NCBI GenBank assembly: GCA_905250115.1
Contig: CAJNOI010000006.1
Location: 410,033-474,032 of the forward strand
Source of the DNA: Adineta steineri
Taxonomy: Eukaryota; Rotifera; Eurotatoria; Adinetida; Adinetidae
DNA length: 64,000 nucleotides
Direction: 5' to 3'
The notes under the pieces are model-generated. The model was not told the origin of the DNA and ran no database searches. It saw only the letters and a program-made list of their open reading frames with translations. Positions 46,926 to 60,779 of this stretch are shown piece by piece. Position 1 is the first letter of the stretch. Each line of letters opens with the position of its first letter. Made by a program: the position numbers and the translations under genes.

Positions 46926-48640
46926 TTTGGTATATAGGATTTAGTTCTAAAATAAGATGATGTTCATATTGGAAGACTAATATTCTAATAAATGAAATTG
47001 AAATTTTCTTTGAATAAGTTATTAAACAAAAACAACACAAAATCTCTTCAGGTTGCAAGATTGCTATGACTCTCTTTTACTAATCTTTTCGATTGTTTTT
47101 TTTATTTTCTTGTACAAATTGAATACGCCTCAGATCATAAAGTATTTATTTGTACCACAATGTATCGTATTTTCTAGACTTTACAACATTAGATTTTAAA
47201 TATAAATATTTATTCGTATCGATTGTCTATCTATTCTAGATTGATCTACTTCAAAAATAATTGCATCGTGTATCCTGAATAAAAAGTATTTATTCAATTC
47301 TTTGAAGAGATTTTTTGTCTGAATAATTGAGTCTAAATAAGTAACCTAACTGATTTTTTAAAACGGATCATACTCATGTTACTATATTTAAAATTCATTT
47401 GATTAACAAATTCTATTAGCACTTTTTATAATTATAGGAAATTGACTTTGTCAGTGCATGACCTTGATATAAAATATCAATTCTGGAGATTCAGTTTTTG
47501 TGATCACTGTTAGTTGGTATTATCATTTATGCACTGTCTCTTTCTCTTCATGACGTCATGTGATATACAAATTTTCTCTTTCTCTTCATGATGTCATGTA
47601 TATATGTATTCTATCTATTTCTTCTTTCGTTCTACATCAATCCGTATATGTCATCGTATGTTCAAGTATATTCTCGTTCTCTATGTGTCATGTATGTTTT
47701 TTCCTACGCTTTCTGGTTGTTCTATCGTCTTCTATATTCTCACATATATAAACCCACTGATTTTCATAATAAAACATATTCTTATGTTTTAACTTAACAA
47801 TTGGAACATGATCGACTACGTTTTACAATCACTAATATTATATTAATGTTATCTTTAGTTTTACTTATTACTGGTTTTGGTGAATTTATATACTTAAATG
47901 AAAGTATATACATATGTTTATGCCGCCAATTCAAGATTCAACAAACTCGTAACGAGCTTTACTTGTAAACATATGTTAAATTAGAATCAATTAACAAAAT
48001 GTCTCAAGTCAAGCAGAGAAGAAACGTTCGTGCTTCACTGAAATAATAATATTATCATGTTAATTATTCTTTCAGAACGCATATCGATACAAGTTTTTAC
48101 TAACTAAAGTTACTCATCGATCCCCTATTGCATTCATAACATCATACTATAAATTATTCTATTAAAAACTGAACATACCTTAATTCTCGTCCTATCAAAC
48201 TAAATTTAACATAACTGTCATTTCAAATGTTTTCTACAGTCAGTTACCATAACAACGAAACAGTGTCGAAGTGCATTAATGCATTATATCATTTTCATAT
48301 ATCTTAAATTTAGAATAAAAATTCTATGATTATTTTAGTTCAGATTAAAATATTAATTTTTAAAATACAATATATTTTTCATCCAATTAAATTCCTTAAG
48401 TTTATTGTTACTCTCCCTTGTCTGGGTTAACGTAAGGTCGTGCATGCTTCTAATATGAGTCATTATATTGTAAAAAGAAACTTCCTTTCTACTTCGACAT
48501 CATTACTCATTTTAAAATTTCGCAAATCTTTTACATTTTCTTATGCAACTGAATTCATATAAAAGCTGAAATTTTCCATTAAAATCATTCTTTTAGATTC
48601 TTTCACGTACTTATATTCATTCACTACATAGATACATACA
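46926..48640. other. Divergent intergenic region with duplicated CRE-like motif
   Basis: About 1.7 kb between head-to-head genes. No gene was found; the overlapping frames at 47560-47797 are T-rich and share no splice context. It contains the duplicated CRE-like element listed separately. Confidence 0.5.
47537..47599. promoter_or_regulatory. Two tandem copies of a CRE-containing 25-mer
   Basis: Copy 1 (47537-47561) contains the perfect palindrome TGACGTCA (47551-47558). Copy 2 (47575-47599) differs at one base, giving TGATGTCA (47589-47596). Both follow CTCTTTCTCTTCA. TGACGTCA is the consensus for CREB/ATF factors. The pair lies between two divergent genes. Confidence 0.45.
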
Positions 48641-49345
48641 ATGACTAATTCTACTGATTTAATGCAATTATATATTTTATTATCATATGAAAAGGTGTGC
48701 TTTTATTTAAAAATAAACCCACCAAACTAATATATTGTATTTATTTATTTTTTTCTTCTCCAGTTACAACGTTCAACAATAAGCCAACATCAACGTCCGA
48801 TAGAAGCTTCATTACGTAATCGTTTATTAGTTTGGCGTTTTTTAAAAAAAATCGAAAATGAGCCAATTACAACGATAAATTATGAACAAGAATTTTTTAC
48901 AAATAATTCTGATAATAATACTTTAGAAGATGATAATTCCTGGATACTTGATTTAAATACAAATTTTCATGATGATATGGATATTGAAAATGATTTAGTA
49001 AATGTTGTAAGTAATAATGAAATAAATAGTATTAATAATTCTACATGTGAAACAATGAATATTGATCAAACATCCGATATAAATCTATTATTAAAACGTG
49101 CAATTGGTGCTGAAAGAAGACAAAAACCATTAACAGATAATTTATATTTCAACGAAGATAATAATAATAATGATAATAATACAAATCTTCCTCAGATATC
49201 TCAATCAAATACATTTGAAGAAAGTGAACAATTTTTTCATGATCTCTGTGCTGAATTAACAAATACAACAGCAGCACTTGTATCATCATCAACTACAAAT
49301 ATATTAAATTTTTCTTCATCAGCAGAGCAAACACTTATACATTAA
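48641..49345 (+). CDS. SERTA-domain protein, 211 aa
   Basis: Exons: 48641-48694 and 48764-49345. Residues 9-52 (LYILLSYEKLQR...RPIEASLRNRLLVWRFLKKIENE) match the SERTA motif of SERTAD/TRIP-Br proteins: hydrophobic helix, EKL, then E/PSLRxxVL and a second helix. SERTAD proteins are small nuclear regulators that act with E2F/DP and CDK4. Downstream sequence is acidic and Asn-rich, with FEESEQFFHDLCAEL near the end, comparable to the C-terminal acidic segment of SERTADs. The intron lies inside the motif, between EK and LQR. Which SERTAD it corresponds to cannot be told. Confidence 0.7.
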
Positions 49346-50104
49346 AGAAGAAAAATATATATATTGTTTTTTTTAAAGTAACAGACAGTAGTTTAAAAAA
49401 AAATATCGTATGTTTTTCTTTTTTTTTTTATTATATGATGATGTCTGTTTTAACACATCGTTCAAGTTTTCTGTTGTTCGAATGATTCTCTGTGTTTAAC
49501 TTTAATCCGGTCCTCCACTTTTTTCTCTTTTATAATGATGCTGATTTCATAGATTATTAATGATACGTGTAAAACATGTTTAGCTGTTTGTTGACTATTC
49601 GTTCTTATTATTTCAGATGCTTTTTTTTTGTCTCTAGGCGGTTTGTTTTTTAATAGAAAAAAAAAGAGGCAATAAATTTTTTTTGTTGTTTTTTTTCTAA
49701 AAAAAAATATTCTTTTTTTGTGTTGTTTCTTTTTTTTGTTCTTCCCAGTCCATACATCTTGTGCAGACACATAAGAGAGTTGATCTACGTATTTATTGTA
49801 AAACATAAACGTTTTCTTTTTTTTTTTTTTATTATGAAAAACAAGAAATTTTCAAGATTATGAACGTCTAATTTTCATTATTGAAAGTGGTAGAAAGAAG
49901 AAAAAAAAATGAAGAACTTTTCTCTTTTTTAAATAGACGACAGCTGTAATATATATACATCGTAGAAATTCTTTAAGCGGAAATATGGTTCCACTTTGGT
50001 GCATGATAAAGAGGTGGCTATATTTTTTTCTCATTTATTCGAGAAAAACGATTACATTTTTAAAAGAAAAAAAAAGTTAGTGAGCATAAATATTGACTTA
50101 AAAA
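49346..50104. other. Spacer upstream of the PSD gene
   Basis: No gene was found. It consists largely of T- and A-runs; the minus-strand frame 49462-49806 is a by-product of these. It likely carries the SERTA-gene 3' UTR and the promoter for the 50-57 kb cluster. Confidence 0.5.
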
Positions 50105-51660
50105 ATGGATGGTATGGATTCTAATGTGCCTGTTGTGAAAGATAATGATGATGATGATCAATTGCCAACACTATCAATAGACAGTTCAACTGACTATTTT
50201 TCGGTAACTGTGTCGGATGATGATGATGAAATTCGTCAAGCTCAAACGGCTTTTTCTGAATTAATCGATGAAACATGTTCACATGATTCAACTTCGGAGA
50301 AAAATATATTTGAAAATGCACATATTCCACAAGATTGTTTTGGTTTTCTCTTTCGTTCAATTATACCAACACAAGAAACTATTAAAAAAGATTATGATTA
50401 TGAATTACCATCAAATCTATTTAAATATGAAGATGGTGAAGGCATTAAATACGCTTTTAAAGTTCTTGATCGTCGTACAAATCGTTTAATCTATGAACAG
50501 ATGCCATCCTATCATAGATATGGTATGAAATTATTATTTAAAGGTCCTGTTCAACGTGAAATATTACATACAAGTACAATAAGAAATTTTTTTGCTCGTG
50601 AAACATTACGATTAGGTGAAGCATTTGATGAACCAAAATCACGTAAACATATACCGGCGTTTGTTAAAATGTATCAAATTAATTTGGAAGAATTACTTGA
50701 ACCAAATATTTCAATGTATTTTACATTTAATGAATTTTTTTATCGAAAATTAAAACCAAATGCAAGAATAATTGATAATTGTGATGATCCAAAAATAATT
50801 GTATCAGCTGCTGATTGTCGTTTAATTACATTTGATAATATATCTGAAGCAACACGTGTTTGGATAAAAGGTCATCAATTTTCTCTTCGATATTTATTTG
50901 AAGATGAAAATCTAGCAAAAGAATTTGATGGTGGATCAATAGCAATATTTCGTTTAGCACCAGTTGATTATCATCGATTTCATTCGCCAGTTAAAGGTAC
51001 AATTGGAAATTATATGAAGAAAATAACTGGAACTTATTATACAGTTAATCCAATTGCAATTAAAGAAAATTTAGATGTATTAACAAGAAATCAACGAACA
51101 GTTATTACTATTGATAGTGATTGCTTTGATAAAGTTGCTTTTGTAGCTATTGGAGCATTACTTGTTGGTTCAGTTAATTTTACTGTACAACCATATCAAG
51201 CAGTTGAAAAAGGCGATGAACTTGGTAAGGAGATCAGGAAAAGGTTGATTAAAAATCCTCCCAGTGACAATGTCGTGATCCTATATATATGAGAGAAAGG
51301 AAAGATAACTTTGCATGAGACATAGGAAGGATTTTAAAATGTATATATTGGATAATATCTACATCTTATAAATATATATAAAAATGAATTTTTCTTTGTT
51401 TAGGTTATTTTGCTTATGGTGGTAGTACAGTTGCAATTATTTTTAAAGCTGGTATGGTAAAATGGGATGATGATTTACATCATAATTCTAGTAATTCGAT
51501 GGAAACACTTGTTCGTATGGGTGAGCGTATTGGTCAACGAACGAGTGAAGAACAACGTCAAGAATATTTATCACATCCTTCAAGAGATACTCGAGAAAAT
51601 TCAACTATTGCAAAACTTTTAAGTTTTTTTCCTCTGACGAATAATACTAAATTTAAATAA
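50105..51660 (+). CDS. Phosphatidylserine decarboxylase, GGST type
   Basis: Exons: 50105-51224 and 51404-51660; 458 aa. It converts phosphatidylserine to phosphatidylethanolamine and makes its own pyruvoyl cofactor by cleaving before a serine. Seen in the sequence: FTFNEFFYRKLKP, VSAADCRL, FRLAPVDYHRFHSP (catalytic Asp and His), GTYYTVNPIAI, FVAIGALLVGSV and YFAYGGSTVAIIF. GGST (Ser381) is the self-cleavage site. The GGST form marks type II-like enzymes of fungi, plants, protists and bacteria; the animal mitochondrial enzyme PISD has LGST. No N-terminal mitochondrial signal is seen; residues 1-42 are acidic. An endomembrane location is therefore likely. ATG14 starts 133 bp downstream on the same strand. 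Confidence 0.93.
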
Positions 51661-51793
51661 AATATTTTTCTCAGTGTTGTTGTCTTTATTGTTTTATTGT
51701 GAGAAATATATGATTTGATTTTATTTTGTTCGCAAAAAAAAGAAAAACAAAACAAATACATATATTCTTATCTTTAATTTACAGATTTAAAAT

Positions 51794-54404
51794 ATGAATC
51801 ATGATATTGATAATAATGATGATGATGAGTCACCATGTCAATCATCACCTACACATTTTTTATTTTCAATTGATGAAGAACATGCTTCTTTAAATAAGAA
51901 TGATGCAAAACGAAATGAAAATTTCAAAACATCTGCATTATATAAATGTCATTCATGTCGAAAAATTCAAGATAATCCAATATTAACTTGTTCAGAATGT
52001 GTTAATACTGGTCAATTTTGTTCGTCAAAGCATGAAATACATGCGAATAAGAGACGAGAATTTTTATTAAATATGTTAAATAAAAATGATTATGAAGAAT
52101 TTCAACAACATTCAAATTCCAAATCAAATCAACTTCCGTAAAAATTCGAAATATATTTTTTTGTAAATAATATATGAAAGTTCTTTTATCTTAGATATTC
52201 TGATCGAATGTTTTTATTAAAAAAATTCAATGCAGAAAAACAAATTTTACAATCGAAGTAAGACGCTTGGCTTTAATTATCGAAAATAATTTTTCTTTGT
52301 TTTGTATTAGACTTCAAAAAATACAAAATTCATCTATTGAAATTCAACATATGGTTAGAAACATCCTATTTTGTTTCTTTTCATTTAATTTTAATTTATC
52401 TTTTAGTCAGAAATAATTCAAATACGAAAACAACGTCTTCATCTTATTCATCATGCTATGAAAAATTTACGGGAACAAATTGAACGAAGTACTTGTGTAT
52501 ATTCGTCTATGTATTAATTCAATTTGTTGTTGTTTTTTTAATTTAGAACAAAAACTTAATAGTGTAACTAAGGATCGTATTGAAGCTACTCGCTCACGAG
52601 TTGAAGCAAAAAAACCGGAATTAAATGATATTTCCAAAGCTGTAGAATTAATTAATCAGAAAAATAGAAAAATACGTTATAATCTTACAATACACGAAAA
52701 TAGATTAAATGAAATTCGTCGAGAACATTTTGATGAATTATACAAATATATATTTCCTATTGAACAAGTTTCAGCAATTGAAGAGTAAACAAACTTTTAT
52801 TTAATAATAATTCTATTGAAATTTTGTATGTTTTTTTAGAGATGATGCAATAAGAATTAGAAATTTATCAATTGCACAACAAACAACAATTGGTGGAGTG
52901 TATGATGAATCAACAGAAAATAATGAAACAGTAAATGTTTCAGATTATAGATATCAAATTGTTAATTCATATTTATCAAAAAATGGAGATTATCAAATTG
53001 ATAAACGTATGTTTATGCTTTATCTTAACTATTTTGCATTTAATATTCAGTTGAAATAGTTAAAGCCTTGGTAAATACTATGATTCTGTTAGAAACAAAA
53101 AAAAAGTATTTTTTGTAATTAAAAATAAGATATTGATGCAATTTTGCGAGCAGTCATGCATTCTTTAAATTGTCACGTATATAAAAATAACTTCGCATTT
53201 CTTGTAAATCAAATCATGTAGTATAAGATTCCAGTCATTATTTTCTTTTTACAGTAACTTTTATATTAGAAAATTATTCTGCCGTATTAAAGCTGTACTC
53301 TTGCATTCAATATATTTATATCATTTGAAGTTTAGTATTTTAAAAACACAATCTCATCGGCTATTATTAGATGTAAATTACAGGGGTGTGTCGAGAGTGA
53401 AACGCGTGGGACGTAATGCCCCAGGTTAAATTTACTGTACAAATTTTATTTGACAAATAGTCAGTCTAATATATTTCTATCTGCTGTATTTCATTAGAGA
53501 AAAATGAAATCATCAGTCATTAATTCTTAATGTTCGACGCTTGAAAGATTTTCTTCATTCAAAATATATATTTTAAAATTAGTTGTTTCAATTGCTAATA
53601 TTGATACAAATATGAACGATCCGGATTCACCACAATCATCACTTTCTCGTGATTTATATTATGTTGTATCAGCTTTATCACACGCTTGTCAATTGATCAA
53701 TGTTATTGCATCTTATCTTCATATTCATCTTCCATTTCGTTTACATCATATGTAAAATAAGATGATCTACAAATAAACTTATTTCTAAATTTTCTATTTA
53801 TTAAAATTTAGAAAATTCAATACAGATAAATTATCGATTGATTGTCTTCGTGCTGATATTGCAAAATTAAATACAAATATTATTTTTAGTTGCTTATCAC
53901 AAGGTATTCCAATTGAATTTACAAATTCAACATATACACTTGAAAATTTACGAACATTACTAAAAGTTGAAAAATATCTTAATCGGTTAGTTTATTTCTA
54001 TTGTTTTTGTTTTTATTAATTGATTATTTTTTAGACCAAGACCAGTTATCTATGGACAAAATTATATTGATATAATAGAAAGAGATATCAATGAAATAAA
54101 TCGTACGTTTATTACAGATTATTGGTTTGATGATTATGATGAACATGATGATGAAGAAGAAGTAATAAATATTTTGAATAACAGTGAATGGGAAACCATA
54201 GCACATGGTAAATGAAATAATTTTCAAATGATAAATTTAAAAAATGAATTTTTTTTCTAAACAAAAGGTTATTATATACCAGATGATCGATTTTCATCGG
54301 ATGATGATAATTCATTACCAACAAGTACTAGTCAACAAAATTCATCAATTATGAGCAGTTCAATTGGTTATTTTAGAAATAAAATTTCTTCCATTTTTAA
54401 TTGA
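51794..54404 (+). CDS. ATG14: ATG14/Barkor, autophagy PI3-kinase complex subunit
   Basis: Exons: 51794-52137, 52195-52257, 52311-52353, 52407-52488, 52547-52784, 52840-53006, 53583-53751, 53812-53985, 54035-54207, 54268-54404; 529 aa against 492 in human. ATG14 directs the Beclin-1/VPS34/VPS15 complex to the ER to start autophagosomes. Residues 52-69 hold the cysteine pair YKCHSC...LTCSEC, as in human ATG14. Residues 95-260 form the coiled coil that binds Beclin 1, ending in IFPIEQV (human IFPIEEV). Next are ALSHACQLINVIASYLHIHLPFRL and LNTNIIFSCLSQ, then the acidic SEWETIAHG (human DWENLP). The C-terminal SSIGYFRNKISSIFN could be the amphipathic BATS helix that senses membrane curvature. TTTAATTTACAG lies nine bases before the ATG. 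Confidence 0.93.
53007..53582 (+). other. Long intron 6 of ATG14
   Basis: This 576-bp intron separates the coiled-coil half from the C-terminal half of ATG14. It is AT-rich except for a short segment near 53380-53425 (GGGGTGTGTCGAGAGTGAAA...). No terminal repeats were recognised. Confidence 0.6.
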
Positions 54405-54572
54405 TTTGTTCGAAATTTTAAATTATACATATTTTTGCATTTTATTAATTTATATATATATTTATTTGATTTTTCTGTGATATTTTTTTATATTTTATAA
54501 AAATAGTTACTCAAGACAATATTAAAAAAGAATTCTAAATTCCTTTTTTTATTTTTTGTTAAAGATAAAATC

Positions 54573-56129
54573 ATGCCATCATCATCATCAGCATCGTCAT
54601 CTTCATATTTTTTACAAGAAATGTCTTATCCACCTTATTGTATTCAACCATTAAAATCTTGGGGTATGATAGCCGTCGGTGGTGGAGGTGGAACAGCTAA
54701 AACTGGTGTAGGTAATGCTGTTGATTTAAAATGGATTTATTTAAATCAATCATCCGATCCAAATAATAGTAAATGTTCAATAGAAAATATTAATAGTTTT
54801 TCTCAACATGATAGTGTTATGCGTATGGTTTCATTACGAAAACAAAATGAATATCTTATATTAGCACTTAATCGTCATTTAAAAGTTATTATGCTTAAAG
54901 CATCTCATGTTGATCTTAATGATGAATCATTAAAACATTCAGCATCATCAGCATCATTATCAATAAATACTCTGGAAGCAACATCATTATCAAAAGGTAT
55001 ACATCGACGTAAAAATTCTTCATCATCAGATTTAGGAAAGCTCAAACGTCGTTCATCAACAACAGTTCATCGTTATAGTTCAGCAACTGTTGAAGCTGTT
55101 GGCAATGAAACATCAACTGTAGTAACCCCATCTAGTCTAACACCAACAATACGTATAAATCCATTGAGTCGAATTGGAAGTACATCATCAATAGTAACAA
55201 TAAAAAATCTAAACAATATTTATACAGTTCCCATTCAAGAATATGAATATGTTAATGCACTTGTTGTTTGTCCAGCTACACAATCAAAACTTTTTGTCGG
55301 TTAGTTCTTGTCTATTAGCTATGAAATTTATTTCTTTTTCTTAGGTGCTAGTGATGGTTCATTAACTATTTATGAAATTATTTGGCCATCAATATCATCA
55401 TCGGATCGTTTAATACATTTAAATATATTAACATCATTTACAGCACATAATAAAGAAATTGATGATTTAGCTATTGATCCATTTGGAAGATGGTTAATAA
55501 GTGTATCACGTGATCATCATGTTCAAATTCGTCAATGTTCACCACCATTTGATAAACATAATGAAATTGATCCATATCAATTTGGAAAAAATAAAACAGT
55601 AACTCCTGCCAGACCATTATATCGTATTCGTCATGTTCGTTTTGGTATTGCATCCATATCTTCAAATACTCAATGTTTTCTATATACTAGTCTTATTCCT
55701 CAATCCATCACAGATAAATTAAATAGTTATATTGTTCAATGGTATGAAAATAAACAACATAAATTTATTGTTCGATTACGTCGAAGAGTTTCCTATGATT
55801 GTATATCTGCAATGGCTGTAAGTAATTGTGGTCAATATGTATCAATTGGTGATTCAATTGGTTGTGTACGAATTTATGAAACAAATCGTTTAATATTATT
55901 ATATGAACATTGTTCACATACAATATTTGTTACTGATTTAGCATTTATATTTCGTGAAGAAAATTATCTATATGAAACAAGTGTATTAAGTATAAGTGCA
56001 GATAAAAATCTCTATGTACATAATATACATCCTATAGAAATAAATCTTTTTTCTAGTTCATTTTTAATTCTTATTGGTCTTTTATTACTCTTTTTATTAT
56101 TTTCACAAATTCGATTTATATATCAATAA
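54573..56129 (+). CDS. PREB: PREB/SEC12, SAR1 guanine-nucleotide exchange factor
   Basis: Exons: 54573-55299 and 55345-56129; 503 aa. SEC12 is an ER-membrane protein that loads SAR1 with GTP to start COPII coat assembly at ER exit sites. The start shows PPYCIQPLKSWGMIAVGGGGGTAKTG (residues 20-45): the first propeller strand and the glycine-rich loop typical of PREB/SEC12 (human AAGGGGAAKTGI). Further WD-like blades are GASDGSLTIYEI, HNKEIDDLAIDPFGRWLISVS, ISAMAVSNCGQYVSIGDSIGCVRIY and VTDLAFIF...SVLSISADKNLYVH. Residues about 477-496 form the single C-terminal membrane helix (SSFLILIGLLLLFLLFSQI). A Ser-rich insert at about 120-205 makes it longer than the human protein (417 aa). TTTTGTTAAAG lies shortly before the ATG. 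Confidence 0.92.
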
Positions 56130-56396
56130 TCTATTTTTGTTTTGTTATGAATGTTTTTTAAGTCAGAATCTTATAGAATGAATCTTTTTTTGTGTAAATG
56201 TTCTTTTTTTATTAATCTATATCTTTAGATTATGTTTCAATTTATGAAATCCTATCGTTCTTTCTTTCTTTTTCTTCAGTTTTGTTGATAAGCACATCGT
56301 GTTAACATCAATATCGTTTCTTTTAATGTCATTTATAAAAGAAAATGAATTTTTTCTTATCATCTTATCATCATTTTAGATATATTCAAATTAACA

Positions 56397-57145
<749 letters not shown>

Positions 57146-57744
57146 AAATGATTGTACTCTTTACTTCAAATTCCTTTTCTACAATACTATGATGTATGTC
57201 GTAATCAGATAAATAATTATTTTTGTAATACCATTGATTCACTGTTTTTTTTCTAATTATTTAAAATCTATCAACTATACCAGAATAAATTACTTTCCAT
57301 TTTCTATTGTCTATTTTAACTATCTTAAAGGTAATGATATGAGTATTAAACAAGGCTAAAATTGAGAGTAAGGTAGAATCTATTTTGAAAATAAGTTCAT
57401 CGAGATTCAAGTTTTAACTACCAAAATTAATTATATAGAAATTCATTGATTGTTTTCAATCAGTAATTATTTATTATATCATGAATGTATTAAACAATCT
57501 ATCATATTGAAATAATTTTTAATCTAAAAATCATAAATTAATGTTATTTGTAAAAGTAAAAAATACTATAAAAAAAGGTGCAAAAAACAGATAATATGAT
57601 TAGAATTAACAAACATCACTGCAAAAAAGTTTTGTATGAATGATTAAAAAGCGAAATTCATATGTACAATTACACAACAAACTCAGACTTCTATGAAATT
57701 GATATTAAATTATAAAAAAAACACAAATATTTCAAATAAAAATA
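57146..57744. other. Convergent spacer between LZIC and FRS2-like gene
   Basis: No gene was seen; AATAAA-type signals near 57283 and 57737 suit the two 3' UTRs. Confidence 0.5.
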
Positions 57745-58851
57745 TTAGATTTCAGTACGACGCGCTTGTTGTTGATGTTGTAATCGTTCATTAGCTATTT
57801 CTTTCAATGTTGTTGTTTTCTCATGATCAATATAAACATAAGGTGCTGATGATGATTCTGAACATGAATTTGTTGGATTGATGATACTAGTTCTATTTGA
57901 TTTATGTTGTTGATGAGAATTAGAAAGTGATATAATAGATCGTCTAGATGATTGTTGAATAGGAAATTGTTTCACTGATTCAATATCTGGTTCTTCTAAA
58001 CTGATCGGTACTTGCAAGTCTGCTGAAATATCTAGAAATTAAAAGATGTTTTAAAATATAATGAATAGATTATTTTTTTAAATACCTTCATCATCGGTCG
58101 AAATTTTTGTTGATTCAGCTTTAAATTCAACATAATTAAGTTTTGGATCGCATCGTTTTTGAACAGGTTGTTTAAGTTTTGCAATAAATTGTCCATTATC
58201 TTCATTATTATTATTTTCTTTCTGACAAGGAAGTGTATCAAAAGGTATATAATTTTCTGATAGATGTGGATGAGAATTTCGATATGAAAATGTTGCTCTT
58301 GAAGTCAATGAAATAGATGCAGATGATGATGAAGATGACGACGATGATGACGATGACGAAAAAAGAATAGATGATGGCATTCGACGATTTACACCTTGAT
58401 CTGATTGTGTTCGTCGTCGTCGATGATGATGTAATGTTGATGAAACATTTGTCAATGTAGATGAAGACGATATAATTGTTTCTCGTCGTTGTTGTTCTAA
58501 TAATTGTTTTGATCTAATGGTTATACGTTGATCTAAACAGTCAACAAGACGACGTGCTTGTTTACAACGAAATGCATAACGTGCTTGACCAAGTGGTGCA
58601 CGACGACCACATTCCAGAATAAATATTGAACCATCTAAACCAAAACGTTTTATTGTTTCTAATGGAATATGTAAAGATTGTCGATGTTTTTGTCTTATAC
58701 ATAAACTATCATTTGATACTTCAATTTTAGCTGTTGCATGTTTACGACCATATGAATTAATATTATCAACTTTAAATATATCATCATTTGTAGGTATTGA
58801 TGCATCAACAAGATCAGTTGAAAGACAATTTGATGTATTATTATTACCCAT
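57745..58851 (-). CDS. FRS2-like adaptor with IRS-type PTB domain, 350 aa
   Basis: Exons 5' to 3': 58851-58086 and 58031-57745. The start MGNNNTSN offers Gly2 for N-myristoylation, as in FRS2. Residues 24-120 form an IRS-type PTB domain: FKVDNINSYGRKHATAKIEVSNDSLCI, LHIPLETIKRFGLDGSIFILECGRR and GQARYAFRCKQARRLVDCLDQ, which parallel FRS2 (ESGRR, GQGIFAFKC). FRS2 docks on FGF and Trk receptors and carries Tyr sites for GRB2 and SHP2. Here LNYVEFKAE and PYVYIDHEK are the visible Tyr motifs, far fewer than in vertebrates. A Ser run (about 13 residues) and a His/Arg cluster are low-complexity. The frame is open upstream of the ATG, but TTTTTCAG ends two bases before it, marking an acceptor. I chose the ATG at 58851 for the myristoylation site. 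Confidence 0.85.
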
Positions 58852-60779
58852 ATCTGAAAAATAGAGTAAATTAATATATATTATAAATTGATGGAAAAAA
58901 AAAGAGATGATATTCAAAATTATTAAATCTATGAGAATAAATTTGAGATCATCTGATTCGAACAAACACAATCGATAATCTTTATATAGAATACTTTCTA
59001 TTTATGTTTTTACATTAAATATATAAATAATAACACTGAGAGACGTTTATTTCACAGCAAAGTATTTAATAATACCTCCGCATAAGACTTATTCTTATCT
59101 TCTGAAGTGTCAGACAAAAATCTGTATACGAGTCATCGATTACGTTAATAACTTATAATCTCATTTCGAGTTCTATATTATTATATCATTTCACTTATCA
59201 TTAAGCTTTCGAAGTTTATCTTCGCTTGATGACATATATACTTAGCCAGTCGATTTATCCACACCATATTAATATGCATTATATTGTGATTAATGGTTGT
59301 ACGGGTGAGAATAGGACCTTAAGAATGCGTACATAATAAAATAATATAAAATTGATGTATCCGATTAATTTTATATACTCATAAATTTTATGACTTAAGT
59401 ATATATGAACAAACTAGACATATCCTTATTTTTTTGATAAAATATTTTGCTATGACATATAGACATTCAAATATTTAGACTACTTAATCTTTAAATTTTG
59501 CTCAAGAAATATAATCTAACTATCATTAAATTGTTAGTAATCTCATTATAGATCTATTATTTAGCATTATTAAATTTCAATCGTATATATTGTAAAAATT
59601 AAACGAGTAGTATAAATTTTTAAACTATAGTAATTATCATTAATTTCTACGTTATAAAACGCGATTGATTCTATATATATATATATAACTTTTAAAATAA
59701 GAAATCTATTCAATATACGACTACCTTCGATATCGATAAAATACTTAAACAAAATTATGTATAAACTTTCATTTATTCTAAAACTATATGATACGAAGAA
59801 TTTAATACAAAAAAAACATGCAAACTGACTTCAATGTGCCCTGTTAATATAGATAATTGATAAAGTCCATCAATGTCTAAATCAATGAACCATACGAACC
59901 GAGGACTTTTTTTTTGCTTTCCTCTACTCATTTTTTGTCAATCTAAAAAGAAATTAATGAAACTAATTACATGGGTATTCATCAAACTATTTTTTATTAC
60001 ATGAGATAAGATCATCATTGATTTTTTTTTCTTCGTCTTCCCTTGGATATTACGGTTGATGGATAAATGCTGACCAATGTGTTCTGATTCATGGAATATT
60101 AGATACGTCAACACACTAATGCATTTCAAATCGATGTGCATGCAGGATATCCTAAGGCAAGATTCATATATTTCCTTGAAAAGAGTCATCCAACAGCGGG
60201 AACAAAATAAACCTTGACGAATTCTATCCGATAAACTATTTACTCTTGCTGTACGACTCTATCATCCTAAAGAAAAATTCAAAACACTGCAAAAAAAAGA
60301 TCCAAAAAAAAACCGTTCACAATATTGAAAAATCTATTATGATTTGCTCAAGAGTTAAGTCTAATTAGAACAGCAAAAGATTTCAACCGAACTCAACAAA
60401 TCCTATGAATTCTATAATTTATTCATTAATTTGTATGTATATGATTAATCCGAAAATCGCTAATTAAATCCTTTTTTTTATATAAAACTCGAACAGAGTA
60501 ACAGCCATTGGTTGTTTTTTTTCAGTTAATTAGAGTGAGAAAGAAAAGATGTCGTAATTCTTGAGAATGTGGATGATGGTATAGACTGATGTTGATGTAC
60601 AAGAATAATAATAAACAGAATAAGGGCATTAACACTCATCCATATGCATATTCAAGGCCAACATCTTTTCCAATATGAAGTTTATGAAATTGAGCGTCAG
60701 AACCATTGATCTAGATGCAAATACAAAGTTAATACACAATTTGTACACTTAAAATTTAGATCATTTCTTCTCGTAAATA

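Noticed and set aside
47560..47797. Three overlapping short frames rich in Ser, Phe and Ile
   Set aside because: T-rich spacer DNA; overlapping in three frames with no codon bias or splice context.
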